Counted from the stretch's first letter, positions 53,449 to 62,990 are shown. The stretch: 64,000 nt of DNA from an uncultured Sphingomonadaceae bacterium (GCA_947504025.1 CANNFX010000001.1:186001-250000); one strand, 5' to 3'. Notes: a model not told the origin generated them from the letters alone. Numbers and translations are program-made.

Positions 53449-54579
53449 TCAGCGGAAATAGCGGGTTGGTACGAAAGGCATGGATACGATTTTCGCGGGC
53501 AAACGCTTGCCGCGCATTTCAATCTCTAGGCTATCGGCTTTTGCATAGGCGGACCCAACGGTCGCCATAGCGATAGGATATTCAAGGCTTGGCGAAAATC
53601 CACCAGAGGTCACTACGCCGACCTTCTGGTCTCCAGCATAGACCTCAGCGCCCTCACGGGCTGCCTGACGGCCTTCAAGTGCAAGGCCGATGCGTGCAGT
53701 CGGCGCACCTTCAGCGAGCAGCTTCAGAATACGATCTGACCCAGCGAAACCGCCTTCTGCGCGGCGGGCCTTGGAAATAGCGAAGGTCAGCCCGGCGCTT
53801 ACTGGATCGCTTTCAGGCGTCAGATCATGGCCGTACAGCGGAAGGCCAGCTTCAAGCCGTAACGAATCACGCGCACCGAGGCCGATGGGCTTCACTTCGT
53901 CCATCGCTACCAGCGCAGCGGCCAGTTTCTCGGCATTCTCGCCGGGTACGGAGATTTCGAAGCCATCTTCGCCAGTATAGCCAGCACGGCTGATCCACAG
54001 CGGCACACCGTCCCAATCGAAGAGACCCGCCTGCATGAATTTAAGTTCGGTTGCACCAGCAGCAATGCGTGCCATGGCGGTTGCCGCCTCTGGTCCCTGC
54101 AGCGCGAGCAACGCCTTTTCATCATGATGATTGAGCGTCAGTTCTTCAGGTAACGCTTCGTACAAATAGGCAATGTCATCCCATTTCATCGCGCCGTTCA
54201 CAACCATCGCGAGATGCTCGCCAGTGTTGGTCACGATCAGATCGTCGAGAATGCCGCCATTGTCATCCAGCAACAGCGAGTAACGCATGCGGCCAGGCTT
54301 CAATGCAGAGATATCACCCGGCAGGATGGTTTCGAGCGCCTCAGCGCCGCCTTCACCTTCGAGCGTGAGTTGCCCCATGTGGCTGACATCGAACAAACCG
54401 GCATGCTCACGCGTCCAGAGATGTTCGGCAATAATGCCTTCATACTGGATCGGCATGTAATATCCGGCGAATTCGACCATCCGGGCACCTTGATCGCGAT
54501 GCCAAGCATCAAGCGGAAGCGCTCCGGTTTCGATCACTTCGTCGAGTTCTTGTTCAGTAGTCTGGTTTTCATCAGTCAC
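53449..54579 (-). CDS. gcvT: Glycine cleavage system aminomethyltransferase (T protein)
   Basis: 376 residues from GTG at 54579, with AAAGGA 7-8 nt upstream; a TTG 15 bp earlier is less likely. It moves the methylene group to tetrahydrofolate, releasing ammonia. Motifs: [36 protein letters not shown] (folate region) and [15 protein letters not shown]. About 30 residues of acidic extension ([12 protein letters not shown]) precede the usual start. The glycine riboswitch lies immediately upstream. Confidence 0.96.
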   Translation of the reverse strand: MTDENQTTEQELDEVIETGALPLDAWHRDQGARMVEFAGYYMPIQYEGIIAEHLWTREHAGLFDVSHMGQLTLEGEGGAEALETILPGDISALKPGRMRYSLLLDDNGGILDDLIVTNTGEHLAMVVNGAMKWDDIAYLYEALPEELTLNHHDEKALLALQGPEAATAMARIAAGATELKFMQAGLFDWDGVPLWISRAGYTGEDGFEISVPGENAEKLAAALVAMDEVKPIGLGARDSLRLEAGLPLYGHDLTPESDPVSAGLTFAISKARRAEGGFAGSDRILKLLAEGAPTARIGLALEGRQAAREGAEVYAGDQKVGVVTSGGFSPSLEYPIAMATVGSAYAKADSLEIEMRGKRLPAKIVSMPFVPTRYFR

Positions 54580-54607
54580 AGGCAGTCCTTTCAAGCCATG
54601 CTTGCCG

Positions 54608-54812
54608 GACCCCCTCTGTCGGAAAACCTGAGAGCATCGTCTGCGAATTGCAGACTTCCCCCTTCGGTGGCCGCCCGCAAACTGCGCGAGAGACGCTTTC
54701 CAGAGTATCGCTATTAAACCATTGCGGTCCTTTTGCCTGAGAGATTCCGGGGCGGTTGCTCCTTCGGCGTCCTTCGATCCGAAAACTTCGAATCGAAAGA
54801 ACTCTCCCGCGC
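54608..54812 (-). promoter_or_regulatory. Tandem glycine riboswitch controlling gcvT operon
   Basis: Read on the minus strand, two gcvT-type aptamers are visible. Aptamer 1 (~54812-54720) starts GGGAGAG, contains CGCCGAAGGAGCAA and ends in CTCTCAGGCAAAAGGACC. Aptamer 2 (~54706-54608) starts ACTCTGGAAAGC, has CACCGAAGGGGGAA, and ends CTCTCAGG...CCGACAGAGGGG. These are the conserved glycine riboswitch cores. Only ~28 nt separates aptamer 2 from the gcvT start, including its ribosome binding site, so translational control is more likely than a terminator (inference). Glycine should turn the operon on. A weak TTGACT lies upstream at 54854-54859. Confidence 0.95.
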
Positions 54813-54880
54813 GGTTCAGCGACGTGAAACGCGATGGAGGTGCTGCTCGCTTGAGTCAATCGGGCAGCTGCAGAACTGGC

Positions 54881-55567
54881 CTATAATCGGTCCAATTTGC
54901 TCACCGCACGGTGGATAGCGTCATTTTCATGGATGAATTTGCCGCCAGCCTTCTCACCAGCGAAGAACAGCATAGCCTCAGCAACAGTATCAGCGTCGAT
55001 GGCGCGGTATTTGCGTTTGTCGCCCTGCATCGCCAGATTTACCAGCGGGCTAGCCAGAATACCAAGCCGCTCCAACACTCGCCGGTCGCCGCCACGCGGG
55101 CCTCGCAACAGGCCAGGCCGCACAATGTCGAGCCGTTTGAAGCCGATCTTATAAATCGCCCGCTCAACTTCGCCTTTCACCCTTAGGTAGAAGTTTTTCG
55201 ACATCGGGTCAGCTCCGACCGAACTAATAATAATGGCATGCCGCGCACCGGCTTCTTTGGCCGCACGTGCGCTTGCTAGCACTAGCTTCTCGTCAACTGC
55301 GCGGAATGCATCCTCGTCCTCACCCGACTTGCTCCATGTCGTGCCCAGTGCGCAGGCAAAGATAGGCGCATTAGCAGCGGCAAGTGCCTCCCCCCAACCT
55401 TCTGGCGGCGCGAGGAGTACTTCCATCCTTGCGCCGGGGGGCAGATCGACCTCTCGGCGAGCGATTGCGACGATACGAAAATCAGTTCGCCCAACAGCCT
55501 TCTTGATCAGCGCTGTTCCTATCAGACCAGTTGCTCCAACCAGCGCTATGCGAGTTTGATCAGACAT
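54881..55567 (-). CDS. NAD(P)-binding Rossmann protein (YbjT/HTATIP2-like)
   Basis: 228 residues from the ATG at 55567 (MSDQTRIALVGATGLIGTAL), whose GATGLIG is the nucleotide motif. ALGTTWSKSGEDEDAFRAVDE and SSVGADPMSKNFYLRVKGEVE match the oxidoreductase group that includes HTATIP2/TIP30-like proteins. The usual catalytic Tyr-Lys pair is YLRVKGE. Its function is unknown, perhaps redox sensing or complex I-related. It overlaps the dgt stop by 8 bp. Confidence 0.85.
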   Translation of the reverse strand: MSDQTRIALVGATGLIGTALIKKAVGRTDFRIVAIARREVDLPPGARMEVLLAPPEGWGEALAAANAPIFACALGTTWSKSGEDEDAFRAVDEKLVLASARAAKEAGARHAIIISSVGADPMSKNFYLRVKGEVERAIYKIGFKRLDIVRPGLLRGPRGGDRRVLERLGILASPLVNLAMQGDKRKYRAIDADTVAEAMLFFAGEKAGGKFIHENDAIHRAVSKLDRL

Positions 55568-56720
55568 TTCGCAATCCCTCCGGCACGTTGCCGTAAATCC
55601 GAGCGCATTCCTGAATCGCATAGCGGTCTGTCATACCGGCGATAAAGTCGCTGATATGCCGCGCCCGCTCTGGTTGGTATTCAGGCAAAGAATCCCGCCA
55701 ACCATCTGCCAATTCGTCCGGACTTTGGTCATATGCGGCATAGAGGCGCGCCACGACATCACGCGCACGCTCCGACGTGTTGATCTGTTCGGGGTGATAA
55801 TACAGCCTATCATACATGAAAGCTTTGAGTTTGCGCTCCTGCTCCGCCATTTCGAGGCTGAAGCGGACCAGCGGCATTCCGGCAGTACGAACATCCTCGA
55901 CATTTTCGACACCAGAGAGGTTTTCACGCGTGTTCTGGATCAAGTCGTTCACCATCAAGCCAATCTGTCCGCGAACCAATTCCCGCAATTGCCGCTCTCG
56001 CGGAGCATTTGGAAAGCGCGCTTCGACAGCCCGCCATTGATCAGCGACGAAATCCAATGTGAGCAGGTCTTCCAACTGTAAGAAACCGGCGCGAAGGCCA
56101 TCATCGATGTCATGATTGTCATAGGCGATATCATCCGACAGCGCCGAAACTTGCGATTCGAGGCTGGAGAAACCGGTTAGATCCATCGGGAACGCGGCAT
56201 CCAGTTCCGCCAGCGCCCAGCCGGGGTTATCGACCGGGCCGTTATGCTTAGCGAGACCTTCGAGCACTTCCCAACTAAGATTCAGTCCGTCATGCGAACA
56301 ATAAGGACTATCTAGCCGCATCAACGTGCGGAGTGTTTGGGCATTGTGATCGAAACCACCTTGCCGCTCTGTCGCTGCCGACAGGGCAGCCTCTCCCGCA
56401 TGACCGAAGGGCGGATGGCCTATGTCGTGTGCGAGGCAAAGCGCTTCTGTCAGGTCTTCATCGAGCCGTAATGCACGCGCAATCGTGCGGCCGATCTGAG
56501 CACATTCAAGGCTGTGGGTCAGACGGACCCGGTAATGGTCACCATCCGGTGCGACAAATACCTGCGTCTTGTGGCGCAGACGGCGGAAGCTGATCGAGTG
56601 GATGACCCGGTCGCGGTCGCGCTGAAAGGCGCTTCTTGGCCCGCGTACATCTCCGCGGTCTTCGGGAAATTCCCGCCCGCGACTGGTCGCAGGATCACTG
56701 GCATAGGTTGCGCGGTCCAT
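55560..56720 (-). CDS. dgt: Deoxyguanosinetriphosphate triphosphohydrolase-like protein
   Basis: 386 residues. The HD domain is intact: RRLRHKTQVFVAPDGDHYR, RLTHSLECAQIGRTIARALR and LAHDIGHPPFGHAGEAAL, with HD in LAHD and additional metal-binding His/Asp later (DDIAYDNHDIDDG). It hydrolyses dNTP to nucleoside plus triphosphate, helping limit dNTP pools. It stands upstream of the Rossmann gene with an 8-bp overlap. Confidence 0.94.
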   Translation of the reverse strand: MDRATYASDPATSRGREFPEDRGDVRGPRSAFQRDRDRVIHSISFRRLRHKTQVFVAPDGDHYRVRLTHSLECAQIGRTIARALRLDEDLTEALCLAHDIGHPPFGHAGEAALSAATERQGGFDHNAQTLRTLMRLDSPYCSHDGLNLSWEVLEGLAKHNGPVDNPGWALAELDAAFPMDLTGFSSLESQVSALSDDIAYDNHDIDDGLRAGFLQLEDLLTLDFVADQWRAVEARFPNAPRERQLRELVRGQIGLMVNDLIQNTRENLSGVENVEDVRTAGMPLVRFSLEMAEQERKLKAFMYDRLYYHPEQINTSERARDVVARLYAAYDQSPDELADGWRDSLPEYQPERARHISDFIAGMTDRYAIQECARIYGNVPEGLRNV

Positions 56721-56737
56721 TGCGCGCCGCCCTACTC

Positions 56738-57433
56738 TTAATCCTTACCCAAAATCCAGTCCGCTGCAGCTTGGGCGTGGATTGTCGTGGAATCGTAGAT
56801 CGGCAGGATATTAGCATCAATGTCGACGACCATCTCCAACTCAGTACAAGCTAGCACGATCGCTTGCGCGCCAGCGCGTGATTGATTGGTGATGATGGTC
56901 TTGAGCAAACGTTCCGCATCACGCGTTGCGCGGCCTTGCATCAGCTCGTCATAGATCAGACTATCGATCTGATCGACCACGCCCATGTCGGGCGGCAACA
57001 GATCGACGCCGTAAGACACCAGACGGCGGCGATAGAAACCCTCCACCATCACATTATGCGTACCGATCAGCGAAGCAACCTTCATCTCATCAGCCTTCAT
57101 CTTTTCGCCAACGCATTCAGCAATATGGATGATCGGCACGTCGACGCGATTGCCCAGATCGCGGTAAATTCTGTGCATGGAATTGGCGCAAATAATGATC
57201 GCTTCGGCTCCTGCGTCTTTCAACCGGTTAGCCGCATCGGCCAAAATATCGGTTGCCCGCTCCCATTCCTTATCGGAACGGAGGCGATAGACGAAATTGA
57301 AGTCGAGGCTTTCGATCAGCAGTGGTGCACTGGTGCGCTTATCCTTAGCCAGCTGAATCGCACGGTTGATCAATTCGTAATAGCGGCGGGTCGAAACCCA
57401 GCTCATGCCGCCAATCATCCCCAATTTACGCAA
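56738..57433 (-). CDS. Aspartate/glutamate racemase family protein
   Basis: 231 residues. LGMIGGMSWVSTRRYYELIN is the typical N-terminus. The two acid/base cysteines are present in IIICANSMHRIY (C-x-N-S/T) near residue 83 and VLACTELEM near residue 195. This YgeA-like family racemises broad L/D amino acids. Substrate unresolved. It starts 17 bp from the dgt start region on the same strand? It lies just upstream of dgt with 17 bp between, so the two may be cotranscribed. Confidence 0.9.
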   Translation of the reverse strand: MRKLGMIGGMSWVSTRRYYELINRAIQLAKDKRTSAPLLIESLDFNFVYRLRSDKEWERATDILADAANRLKDAGAEAIIICANSMHRIYRDLGNRVDVPIIHIAECVGEKMKADEMKVASLIGTHNVMVEGFYRRRLVSYGVDLLPPDMGVVDQIDSLIYDELMQGRATRDAERLLKTIITNQSRAGAQAIVLACTELEMVVDIDANILPIYDSTTIHAQAAADWILGKD

Positions 57434-57524
57434 ATTCTATACCTTCCCAAGGACATCACAGCGTGACGAAGGGATAGACTACGCAGTAAGTTCGCTTGCG
57501 TCCAGACGTGGCGCGCGCGTGACC

Positions 57525-58490
57525 TCAGCCCTGCGTTTCACTGCTTAATGGCAAGGTAAGGAGCCATTCGCGCAGATCCGCAATGCTGCGAGCCGGCGCT
57601 TCCTCCATCGGAAGATGGCCAATTCCAGGATAGGACACCAACTGCGCATTGGGCAGGTGAGAATCGTACCAGTGGCCCATTTCGAGCGGAACGAGACGGT
57701 CTTCGTCACCCCACATCAGCAGCGTTGGGACGGCCATTCCACCGATTTGTTCCGCTGAATAGGTTTCCCGCGGTTGGCCTAGCCTATTCAAAGTAGCCTC
57801 GCGATTGCCAGGATAGCGTAGCAGTTCCCAATAGCGATCCACCGCTGCCGGAGTGACAACGCTCTGATTGGACACGCTTTGCTTCAGACTCTTTTCAATA
57901 AGGTTGCGAGGCGTGATATATTTTGTGAGCTCTCGCACTCCCGGAGTGCTCACAATTGCATAGGCAAGATTTCCGGCCTCTTCGCGCTCAATCGGTGCCC
58001 CGCTGCCACCCACAATAACCAGACCGTTGAGCCGGTCACTATGTTCGAGAGCATAGTTGATCGATATCCATCCAGCCATCGAACTGCCAACTAAGACGAA
58101 GTTCTTCAGGCCAAGTTGATCAGCAACTGCATTGATATCATTAGTGTAATCTTCGAGCCCATAATTATCGTCGAGTGCTGGGCCAGTCAGCCCATGCCCG
58201 ATTTGATCATATCTGATCAGCCGGTAATCACCGCGAAGCGCCTCAACCCAAGGCTCCCAAGTATGCAAGTCAGCACTTGATCCGTGGAGCAACACAATAG
58301 CCGGTGCGTCCTTCGGACCCTCATCGCGCAGATGAACGATCAGCCCATCTGACAACTCAACGAATTGTGACGGCTCGCCGCCATATTTCGCACGCATTTC
58401 GGCAGCGTCCGTATCAGGCGTACGGAAGATCACGAATGCGAGCATCAGCAGGATAAAAAGTACCAGCAGAATTTTAACGAGACGCTTCAT
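57525..58490 (-). CDS. Membrane-anchored alpha/beta hydrolase
   Basis: 321 residues. An N-terminal anchor helix (KILLVLFILLMLAFVIF) leads to the hydrolase fold: oxyanion HGSSADLHTW, nucleophile Ser in LVGSSMAGWISI (small-x-Ser-x-small), acid in MWGDEDRLVP and His in GIGHLPMEEAP. This suits a periplasm-facing esterase or epoxide-hydrolase-like enzyme. It starts 4 bp after the dihaem cytochrome gene and may form an operon with it and the beta-helix gene. Confidence 0.9.
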   Translation of the reverse strand: MKRLVKILLVLFILLMLAFVIFRTPDTDAAEMRAKYGGEPSQFVELSDGLIVHLRDEGPKDAPAIVLLHGSSADLHTWEPWVEALRGDYRLIRYDQIGHGLTGPALDDNYGLEDYTNDINAVADQLGLKNFVLVGSSMAGWISINYALEHSDRLNGLVIVGGSGAPIEREEAGNLAYAIVSTPGVRELTKYITPRNLIEKSLKQSVSNQSVVTPAAVDRYWELLRYPGNREATLNRLGQPRETYSAEQIGGMAVPTLLMWGDEDRLVPLEMGHWYDSHLPNAQLVSYPGIGHLPMEEAPARSIADLREWLLTLPLSSETQG

Positions 58491-58494
58491 CCTA

Positions 58495-59496
58495 TCAGAT
58501 ACCTTCTATCCAGCGGGCGACTACTGCAACACCGTCTTCATCAATGGTCGATTTTCCAAGTTCAGGCATGGCGACGCCGGGATCGTTACTCTTCATCCGG
58601 TGCACCAGAATGCTCTCGTCAGGCTTGCCCGGCACGATGTCGAACATCAGCCCGCCCGATCCGCGCCCGGCAGCAACAGGCCGCTTGCCAATACCGATGG
58701 CATCCGGGAGCGTCTGTTCCCATCGGAGATCCAAGCCCGAGTTTGAAGCGGTAGCGCCCGGTTGGTGGCAATGGGCGCAATTAACATCAAGGTAGGCCCG
58801 CGCTGCAGCGTCCGGCGTAGCCATCATGCGGTCTTCCCAAAGCGGCAAGGCCCTTTCCGTGCCAGAAACCTCGTCGAGCAAGCCTGCGCTGACCAAGCTG
58901 ACCTGCCAGTCATGTGAGAGGTTGCGCGCTTTGGGTCCAATTGGCACCACCTCACCAGCAAGCCCGTGGCACTCCTTGCATTGATTTTTATTCGGCACAC
59001 GATAGCTGATCGACTCACCGCGCGGCGTAGTCAGATCAACCCGCGCGCCGGCAATTGCCAGCTTTGCGTCTGTCTGCTCATCGTTCCACTTATACGGCAA
59101 TGCCAGCCAACCATCAGCGCGGTGCAACAAAACACGCGTTTCAATCAGCCGCCGATCTTCCCCGTCACCAAACGCGAACGTCTTAATCAGCGCACTGCCA
59201 ACAGGAAGCGACAACAGCCCTTCCCCATCTGAAACAGCCCGTGCCCCTGCTGGGAGGTAGAGAAAGCGCAGCTTCATTGCCCCGTCGGAATAGAGGGGCG
59301 TATTGAGCCGATAAGGCGTGACACCGTTTACCGGAACCTGCTTCGCCGCATCTGCGAAGAAGCCGAAATCGGACAGGGCCCTTGGCAAACGCGTCTCGGT
59401 TACAACCACGTCATTGACCTGCGGCGGCGATCCGGCATTCGCCGTGACACAGGCAGCGGCAAACATTGTCGCAGCTAGGAATAGGCCGTGCTTCAT
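58495..59496 (-). CDS. SO2930-family dihaem c-type cytochrome
   Basis: 333 residues with a signal peptide (residues 1-22; the C in AACVTANAG could alternatively be a lipobox). Two haem motifs are visible: CKECHG near residue 174 and CAHCHQ near residue 239, as in the HNE_0200/SO2930 family (TIGR03806). LNTPLYSDGAMKLRFLYLP is a family N-terminal motif. This family regularly pairs with a secreted beta-helix protein, found directly upstream here with a 4-bp overlap. The electron partner and substrate are unknown. Confidence 0.9.
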   Translation of the reverse strand: MKHGLFLAATMFAAACVTANAGSPPQVNDVVVTETRLPRALSDFGFFADAAKQVPVNGVTPYRLNTPLYSDGAMKLRFLYLPAGARAVSDGEGLLSLPVGSALIKTFAFGDGEDRRLIETRVLLHRADGWLALPYKWNDEQTDAKLAIAGARVDLTTPRGESISYRVPNKNQCKECHGLAGEVVPIGPKARNLSHDWQVSLVSAGLLDEVSGTERALPLWEDRMMATPDAAARAYLDVNCAHCHQPGATASNSGLDLRWEQTLPDAIGIGKRPVAAGRGSGGLMFDIVPGKPDESILVHRMKSNDPGVAMPELGKSTIDEDGVAVVARWIEGI

Positions 59497-60710
59497 CCGT
59501 TTATGCGCGCGGACAGTTCTTCCGGTGCACCGATTGTAGCCTCGTCATAAGATACTACATCAGAAGGAACTACAAGCGGGCCAGGCTGCGCCTTATCCGG
59601 GCCATCTCCTACGGCAGCGAGATTGAGTGACCAGCCGTGCGTTCCGGTTGTCGCCTTCAAGCCCGTATCACCTTCAGCCAAACCATCCCACAGGACGGGT
59701 GGCAATGCCCCGCCAAAGGCTGCGAGCAACATTTCACGGCCATCGAACTGCGGATCCGTTCCGCTGCGCGCATAGACATTCTGTCCGATCACGACGTTGC
59801 GCGCATAGGGGTTATATGTGTCGTCATCATAAGGCTGCGGATAGGTCACAACCATCACATCAGAAGTCGAATTATCGGTTAGAATATTGTTCTCAATCCA
59901 GACCCCGTCATTCGCCATCACGAGCACGCCGGTACCCTTGAGAACACCGCCTACTATGTTGCCGGGAGGTGCGAAGTTTGGCTCGTCATTGCCAACCACC
60001 AGGTTGTTACGGATCACTACATTGCCGCCGCCCATCACAGGCAGGTTTGGCAAGTCGAACACGAGGATACCGCCCGTGTTGCGTGTTGCGATATTGCCTT
60101 CGACCACTGCATTGCGACTGTTTTCAATCTCGATCCCGGCAACATTTGCCTCGGCAATCGAATTGCGGACAGTGATGTCTTTGCTCTGCCCGACATAGAT
60201 GCCTGCATCAGATGCACCCGAGACCTTCACACCGTCGACCAGCACTCCGGTGCTTTCAACCGGATAGATCGCGTAGGCACCATTTTCCGGACTTGGACCG
60301 TTCGTCCATTCAACGCGAATGCGGTGATAAACAATGGCATCCGCGCCCTTGGATTTGATCCCATCACCCTTTGGGTTTTCCATCCCGAAGTCACGCAAAG
60401 TTACGAAGTCTGAGGTGACCAGAAGCCCCTCACCCGCCCCGATTTGCTTGGTGAAATCGAGTACGGTCTTATCCATGCCCGCACCGCGAACCGTGACACT
60501 ATCGACATCAAGCGACAGACCGTCAGTGAGCGTAAAATAACCTTCGCCGAGCACAATCTCGTCGCCGGGCTCGGCGAGGATCAGGGCTTCCTGCAAACGC
60601 TCTTGCGCATCAGCGCCCGGCGCAACATCGATCGTATCCGCCAATGCCGGGGTTGTAACCGCCATCGCGAAGGCACCTGTCATGCAGGTAAAGTTGAACT
60701 TTTGTATCAT
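59493..60710 (-). CDS. Secreted parallel beta-helix protein (partner of dihaem cytochrome)
   Basis: 405 residues from the ATG at 60710 (MIQKFNFTCMTGAFAMAVTT), beginning a signal peptide cleaved after ALAD. Residues ~30-330 form right-handed parallel beta-helix coils with repeated V-x-x-N/G-x-I/V units (VVEGNIATRNTGGILVFDLP, VVIRNNLVVGNDE). It resembles TIGR03805 proteins that pair with SO2930-type cytochromes. Catalytic residues of known polysaccharide lyases were not identified. A carbohydrate-binding or oxidative surface role is inference. Confidence 0.87.
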   Translation of the reverse strand: MIQKFNFTCMTGAFAMAVTTPALADTIDVAPGADAQERLQEALILAEPGDEIVLGEGYFTLTDGLSLDVDSVTVRGAGMDKTVLDFTKQIGAGEGLLVTSDFVTLRDFGMENPKGDGIKSKGADAIVYHRIRVEWTNGPSPENGAYAIYPVESTGVLVDGVKVSGASDAGIYVGQSKDITVRNSIAEANVAGIEIENSRNAVVEGNIATRNTGGILVFDLPNLPVMGGGNVVIRNNLVVGNDEPNFAPPGNIVGGVLKGTGVLVMANDGVWIENNILTDNSTSDVMVVTYPQPYDDDTYNPYARNVVIGQNVYARSGTDPQFDGREMLLAAFGGALPPVLWDGLAEGDTGLKATTGTHGWSLNLAAVGDGPDKAQPGPLVVPSDVVSYDEATIGAPEELSARING

Positions 60711-60786
60711 AAGTCTCTCTCCGAAACGCATATTGCGCTATTTCACGCAGGAAGCAAATCGGACCGAGATCGAGAGACGAACCGTC

Positions 60787-61119
60787 TTAGCCGAGGCCCA
60801 CAGCACAAAGGCCAGCCGATGTGGCGGATACCTCGATCACTTTGGGATCATCAATGCTACGCACGCGCTCGACATATTCCCTGAGGCTTAACTTGCTGCC
60901 GTCTTCACTGCCCAGCGCCTCAAGCTTGCGAAGTTGCGCAATCGAAAGGCGGTCGGTCATCCGGCTGGCCATGCAGGCTGCTTGCTTATCCCCTACGCCC
61001 GCTTCGACGAGCGCAGTCTTCACACGGTATTCGGTAACCTGTTCCAACCCGCCGAAGAAGGTGAAGTAAACGCCCACGGCAATCGCCGCGAGAACGAACA
61101 GCGCGAGTAGCTTTTTCAC
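60787..61119 (-). CDS. Small secreted/anchored protein of unknown function downstream of pntB
   Basis: 110 residues. N-terminal signal/anchor (MKKLLALFVLAAIAVGVYFT). The rest is soluble: AACMASRMTDRLSIAQLRKL and ATSAGLCAVGLG, with two cysteines possibly forming a disulfide. It overlaps pntB's stop by 4 bp, so is translationally coupled to the transhydrogenase. No family recognised, though similar small proteins follow pntB in related genomes by impression only. Confidence 0.75.
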   Translation of the reverse strand: MKKLLALFVLAAIAVGVYFTFFGGLEQVTEYRVKTALVEAGVGDKQAACMASRMTDRLSIAQLRKLEALGSEDGSKLSLREYVERVRSIDDPKVIEVSATSAGLCAVGLG

Positions 61120-62591
61120 TCGATCAGCGCCTTGTTGATTTCTTCGACCATCTTCTTGGCATCGGAAAGCAGCATCATGGTCTGGTCCATGTAGAAGACA
61201 TCATTGTCGACGCCCGAATAGCCGACACCGCCCATGCTCCGTTTAATGAAGAACACCTGCTTAGCCTTTTCAACGTCGAACACCGGCATGCCGTAAATCG
61301 GGCTGGTTTTATCAGTCTTGGCAGACGGGTTCACCACGTCATTCGCGCCAATGATAAATGCCACATCGGCCTGCGCGAATTCGGAGTTGATATCCTCCAG
61401 CTCGAACACTTCATCATAGGGTACATTGGCTTCGGCTAGCAGCACATTCATGTGCCCCGGCATCCGGCCTGCGACGGGGTGAATGGCGTATTTTACGCTC
61501 ACACCCTTTTCCTTCAACACATCGCCCATTTCGCGCAGCACGTGCTGCGCCTGTGCCACAGCCATGCCATAGCCGGGAATGATGATGACGCTTTCCGCTT
61601 GTTCCAGCATGAAGGCTGCGTCTGCTGCGCTGCCCTGCTTATAGGGGCGCTGTTCGCGGGGTTCGCCATCGTCAGCGGATTGCTCGGCACCAAAGCCGCC
61701 TGCGATCACCGAGATGAAGCTGCGGTTCATCGCCTTGCACATGATGTAGCTGAGGATCGCACCGGACGAGCCAACCAGCGCGCCGGTTACGATCATTGCT
61801 GTGTTATGCAGGGTAAAGCCCATCGCCGCCGCAGCCCAGCCAGAATAGCTGTTCAGCATCGACACAACGACCGGCATATCCGCGCCGCCAATCGGGATGA
61901 TCAACAGGAAACCGACGATAAAGGCCAGCACAGTGATCGCGGCAAAGTAGGTCGTATTGTCGATCGCGTCATACGCGAACAGCACCGTCAGGATCAGGAT
62001 CGCCGCCATCGTGCCGAGATTGATAATGTGCCGCATCGGCAGCAGGATCGGCGCACCAGACATCTTGCCTGCCAATTTCAGGAAAGCGATTACCGAGCCG
62101 GAGAAGGTGATTGCACCTATCGCCACGCCCAACGCCATTTCTATCCGGCTGACGGGGCCGATAACCATGGAACCTTCGATACCGGGCACGAGCAAGTCGA
62201 AGGCACCGGGATTCATAAAGGCGGCCCAACCCACCAGTACAGCGGCAAGGCCGACGAGCGAGTGGAACGCAGCAACCAACTGCGGCATATCCGTCATTGC
62301 GATGCGCTTGGCGATTACAAAACCTATGATACCGCCGATAGCGATAGCCCCTCCGATTTCGGGCAGCGAAGCGACGTCATGTGTGATGAGCGTCGTCACA
62401 ACCGCGATCAGCATACCGATCATGCCGAAACGATTGCCCACACGGCTGCTCGACGGTGAAGACAGTCCTCGCAAAGCCAGGATGAAGAATACACCAGCGA
62501 TCAGATAGGCCAGCGCGACCCAAGGATTTACCGCGTGAGCAACCTCTGCAGCGGCTACGACTTCAGCGGTTTCAGGAGCAAAAGCGACCAT
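61116..62591 (-). CDS. pntB: NAD(P) transhydrogenase subunit beta
   Basis: 491 residues. Eight or nine transmembrane helices (residues ~25-280), then the NADP-binding domain III with VIIIPGYGMAVAQAQHVLREM, YAIHPVAGRMPGHMNVLLAE and NDVVNPSAKTDKTSPIYGMP. It couples proton entry to NADPH formation. The frame begins with TGATG overlap to pntAB. Order on the minus strand is pntAB-pntB-small gene. Confidence 0.97.
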   Translation of the reverse strand: MVAFAPETAEVVAAAEVAHAVNPWVALAYLIAGVFFILALRGLSSPSSSRVGNRFGMIGMLIAVVTTLITHDVASLPEIGGAIAIGGIIGFVIAKRIAMTDMPQLVAAFHSLVGLAAVLVGWAAFMNPGAFDLLVPGIEGSMVIGPVSRIEMALGVAIGAITFSGSVIAFLKLAGKMSGAPILLPMRHIINLGTMAAILILTVLFAYDAIDNTTYFAAITVLAFIVGFLLIIPIGGADMPVVVSMLNSYSGWAAAAMGFTLHNTAMIVTGALVGSSGAILSYIMCKAMNRSFISVIAGGFGAEQSADDGEPREQRPYKQGSAADAAFMLEQAESVIIIPGYGMAVAQAQHVLREMGDVLKEKGVSVKYAIHPVAGRMPGHMNVLLAEANVPYDEVFELEDINSEFAQADVAFIIGANDVVNPSAKTDKTSPIYGMPVFDVEKAKQVFFIKRSMGGVGYSGVDNDVFYMDQTMMLLSDAKKMVEEINKALIE

Positions 62592-62908
62592 CAGCCCTTC
62601 TCCCCGCTAGATTTCGCCGACGCCGCCGGTTTTTCTTTCTTCTTATACATCGCCAGCATTCGCGCGGTAACGGCAAAGCCGCCGAAGATATTCACGCTCG
62701 CCAGCACAACGCCGATCAGGCCGAGCCACTTGGCAGCCGGATTACCCGCACCAGCCGCAGCTATCAGCGCACCAACAATAATGACCGAGGAGATCGCATT
62801 GGTCACAGCCATTAAAGGTGTGTGCAATGCGGGAGTGACCGACCAGACAACATAATAACCCACAAAGCAGGCCAATACGAAGATCGACAGAATGCTGATA
62901 AAATCCAC
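62591..62908 (-). CDS. pntAB: NAD(P) transhydrogenase subunit alpha, membrane part (PntAB)
   Basis: 105 residues from GTG at 62908 (MDFISILSIFVLACFVGYYV), with AGGGA upstream; the ATG at 62923 is less typical. It has three to four helices and PALHTPLMAVTNAISSVIIVG, the signature of the split alpha2 subunit. Its partner PntAA begins at the window edge but is separated from it by a fasciclin gene and a terminator. Stop overlaps pntB start. Confidence 0.95.
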   Translation of the reverse strand: MDFISILSIFVLACFVGYYVVWSVTPALHTPLMAVTNAISSVIIVGALIAAAGAGNPAAKWLGLIGVVLASVNIFGGFAVTARMLAMYKKKEKPAASAKSSGEKG

Positions 62909-62990
62909 GGCGTTCCCTCTCATTATGTGCCTACTGTATTGCAAGGTCGCGGGGCCAAGTCGAGTGCCTTGGCGAATAGATCACCGTCAA

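Noticed and set aside
61452-62459. A 335-codon frame antisense to pntB
   Set aside because: His/Asp/Arg-rich composition typical of antisense to membrane protein genes; no start signal.
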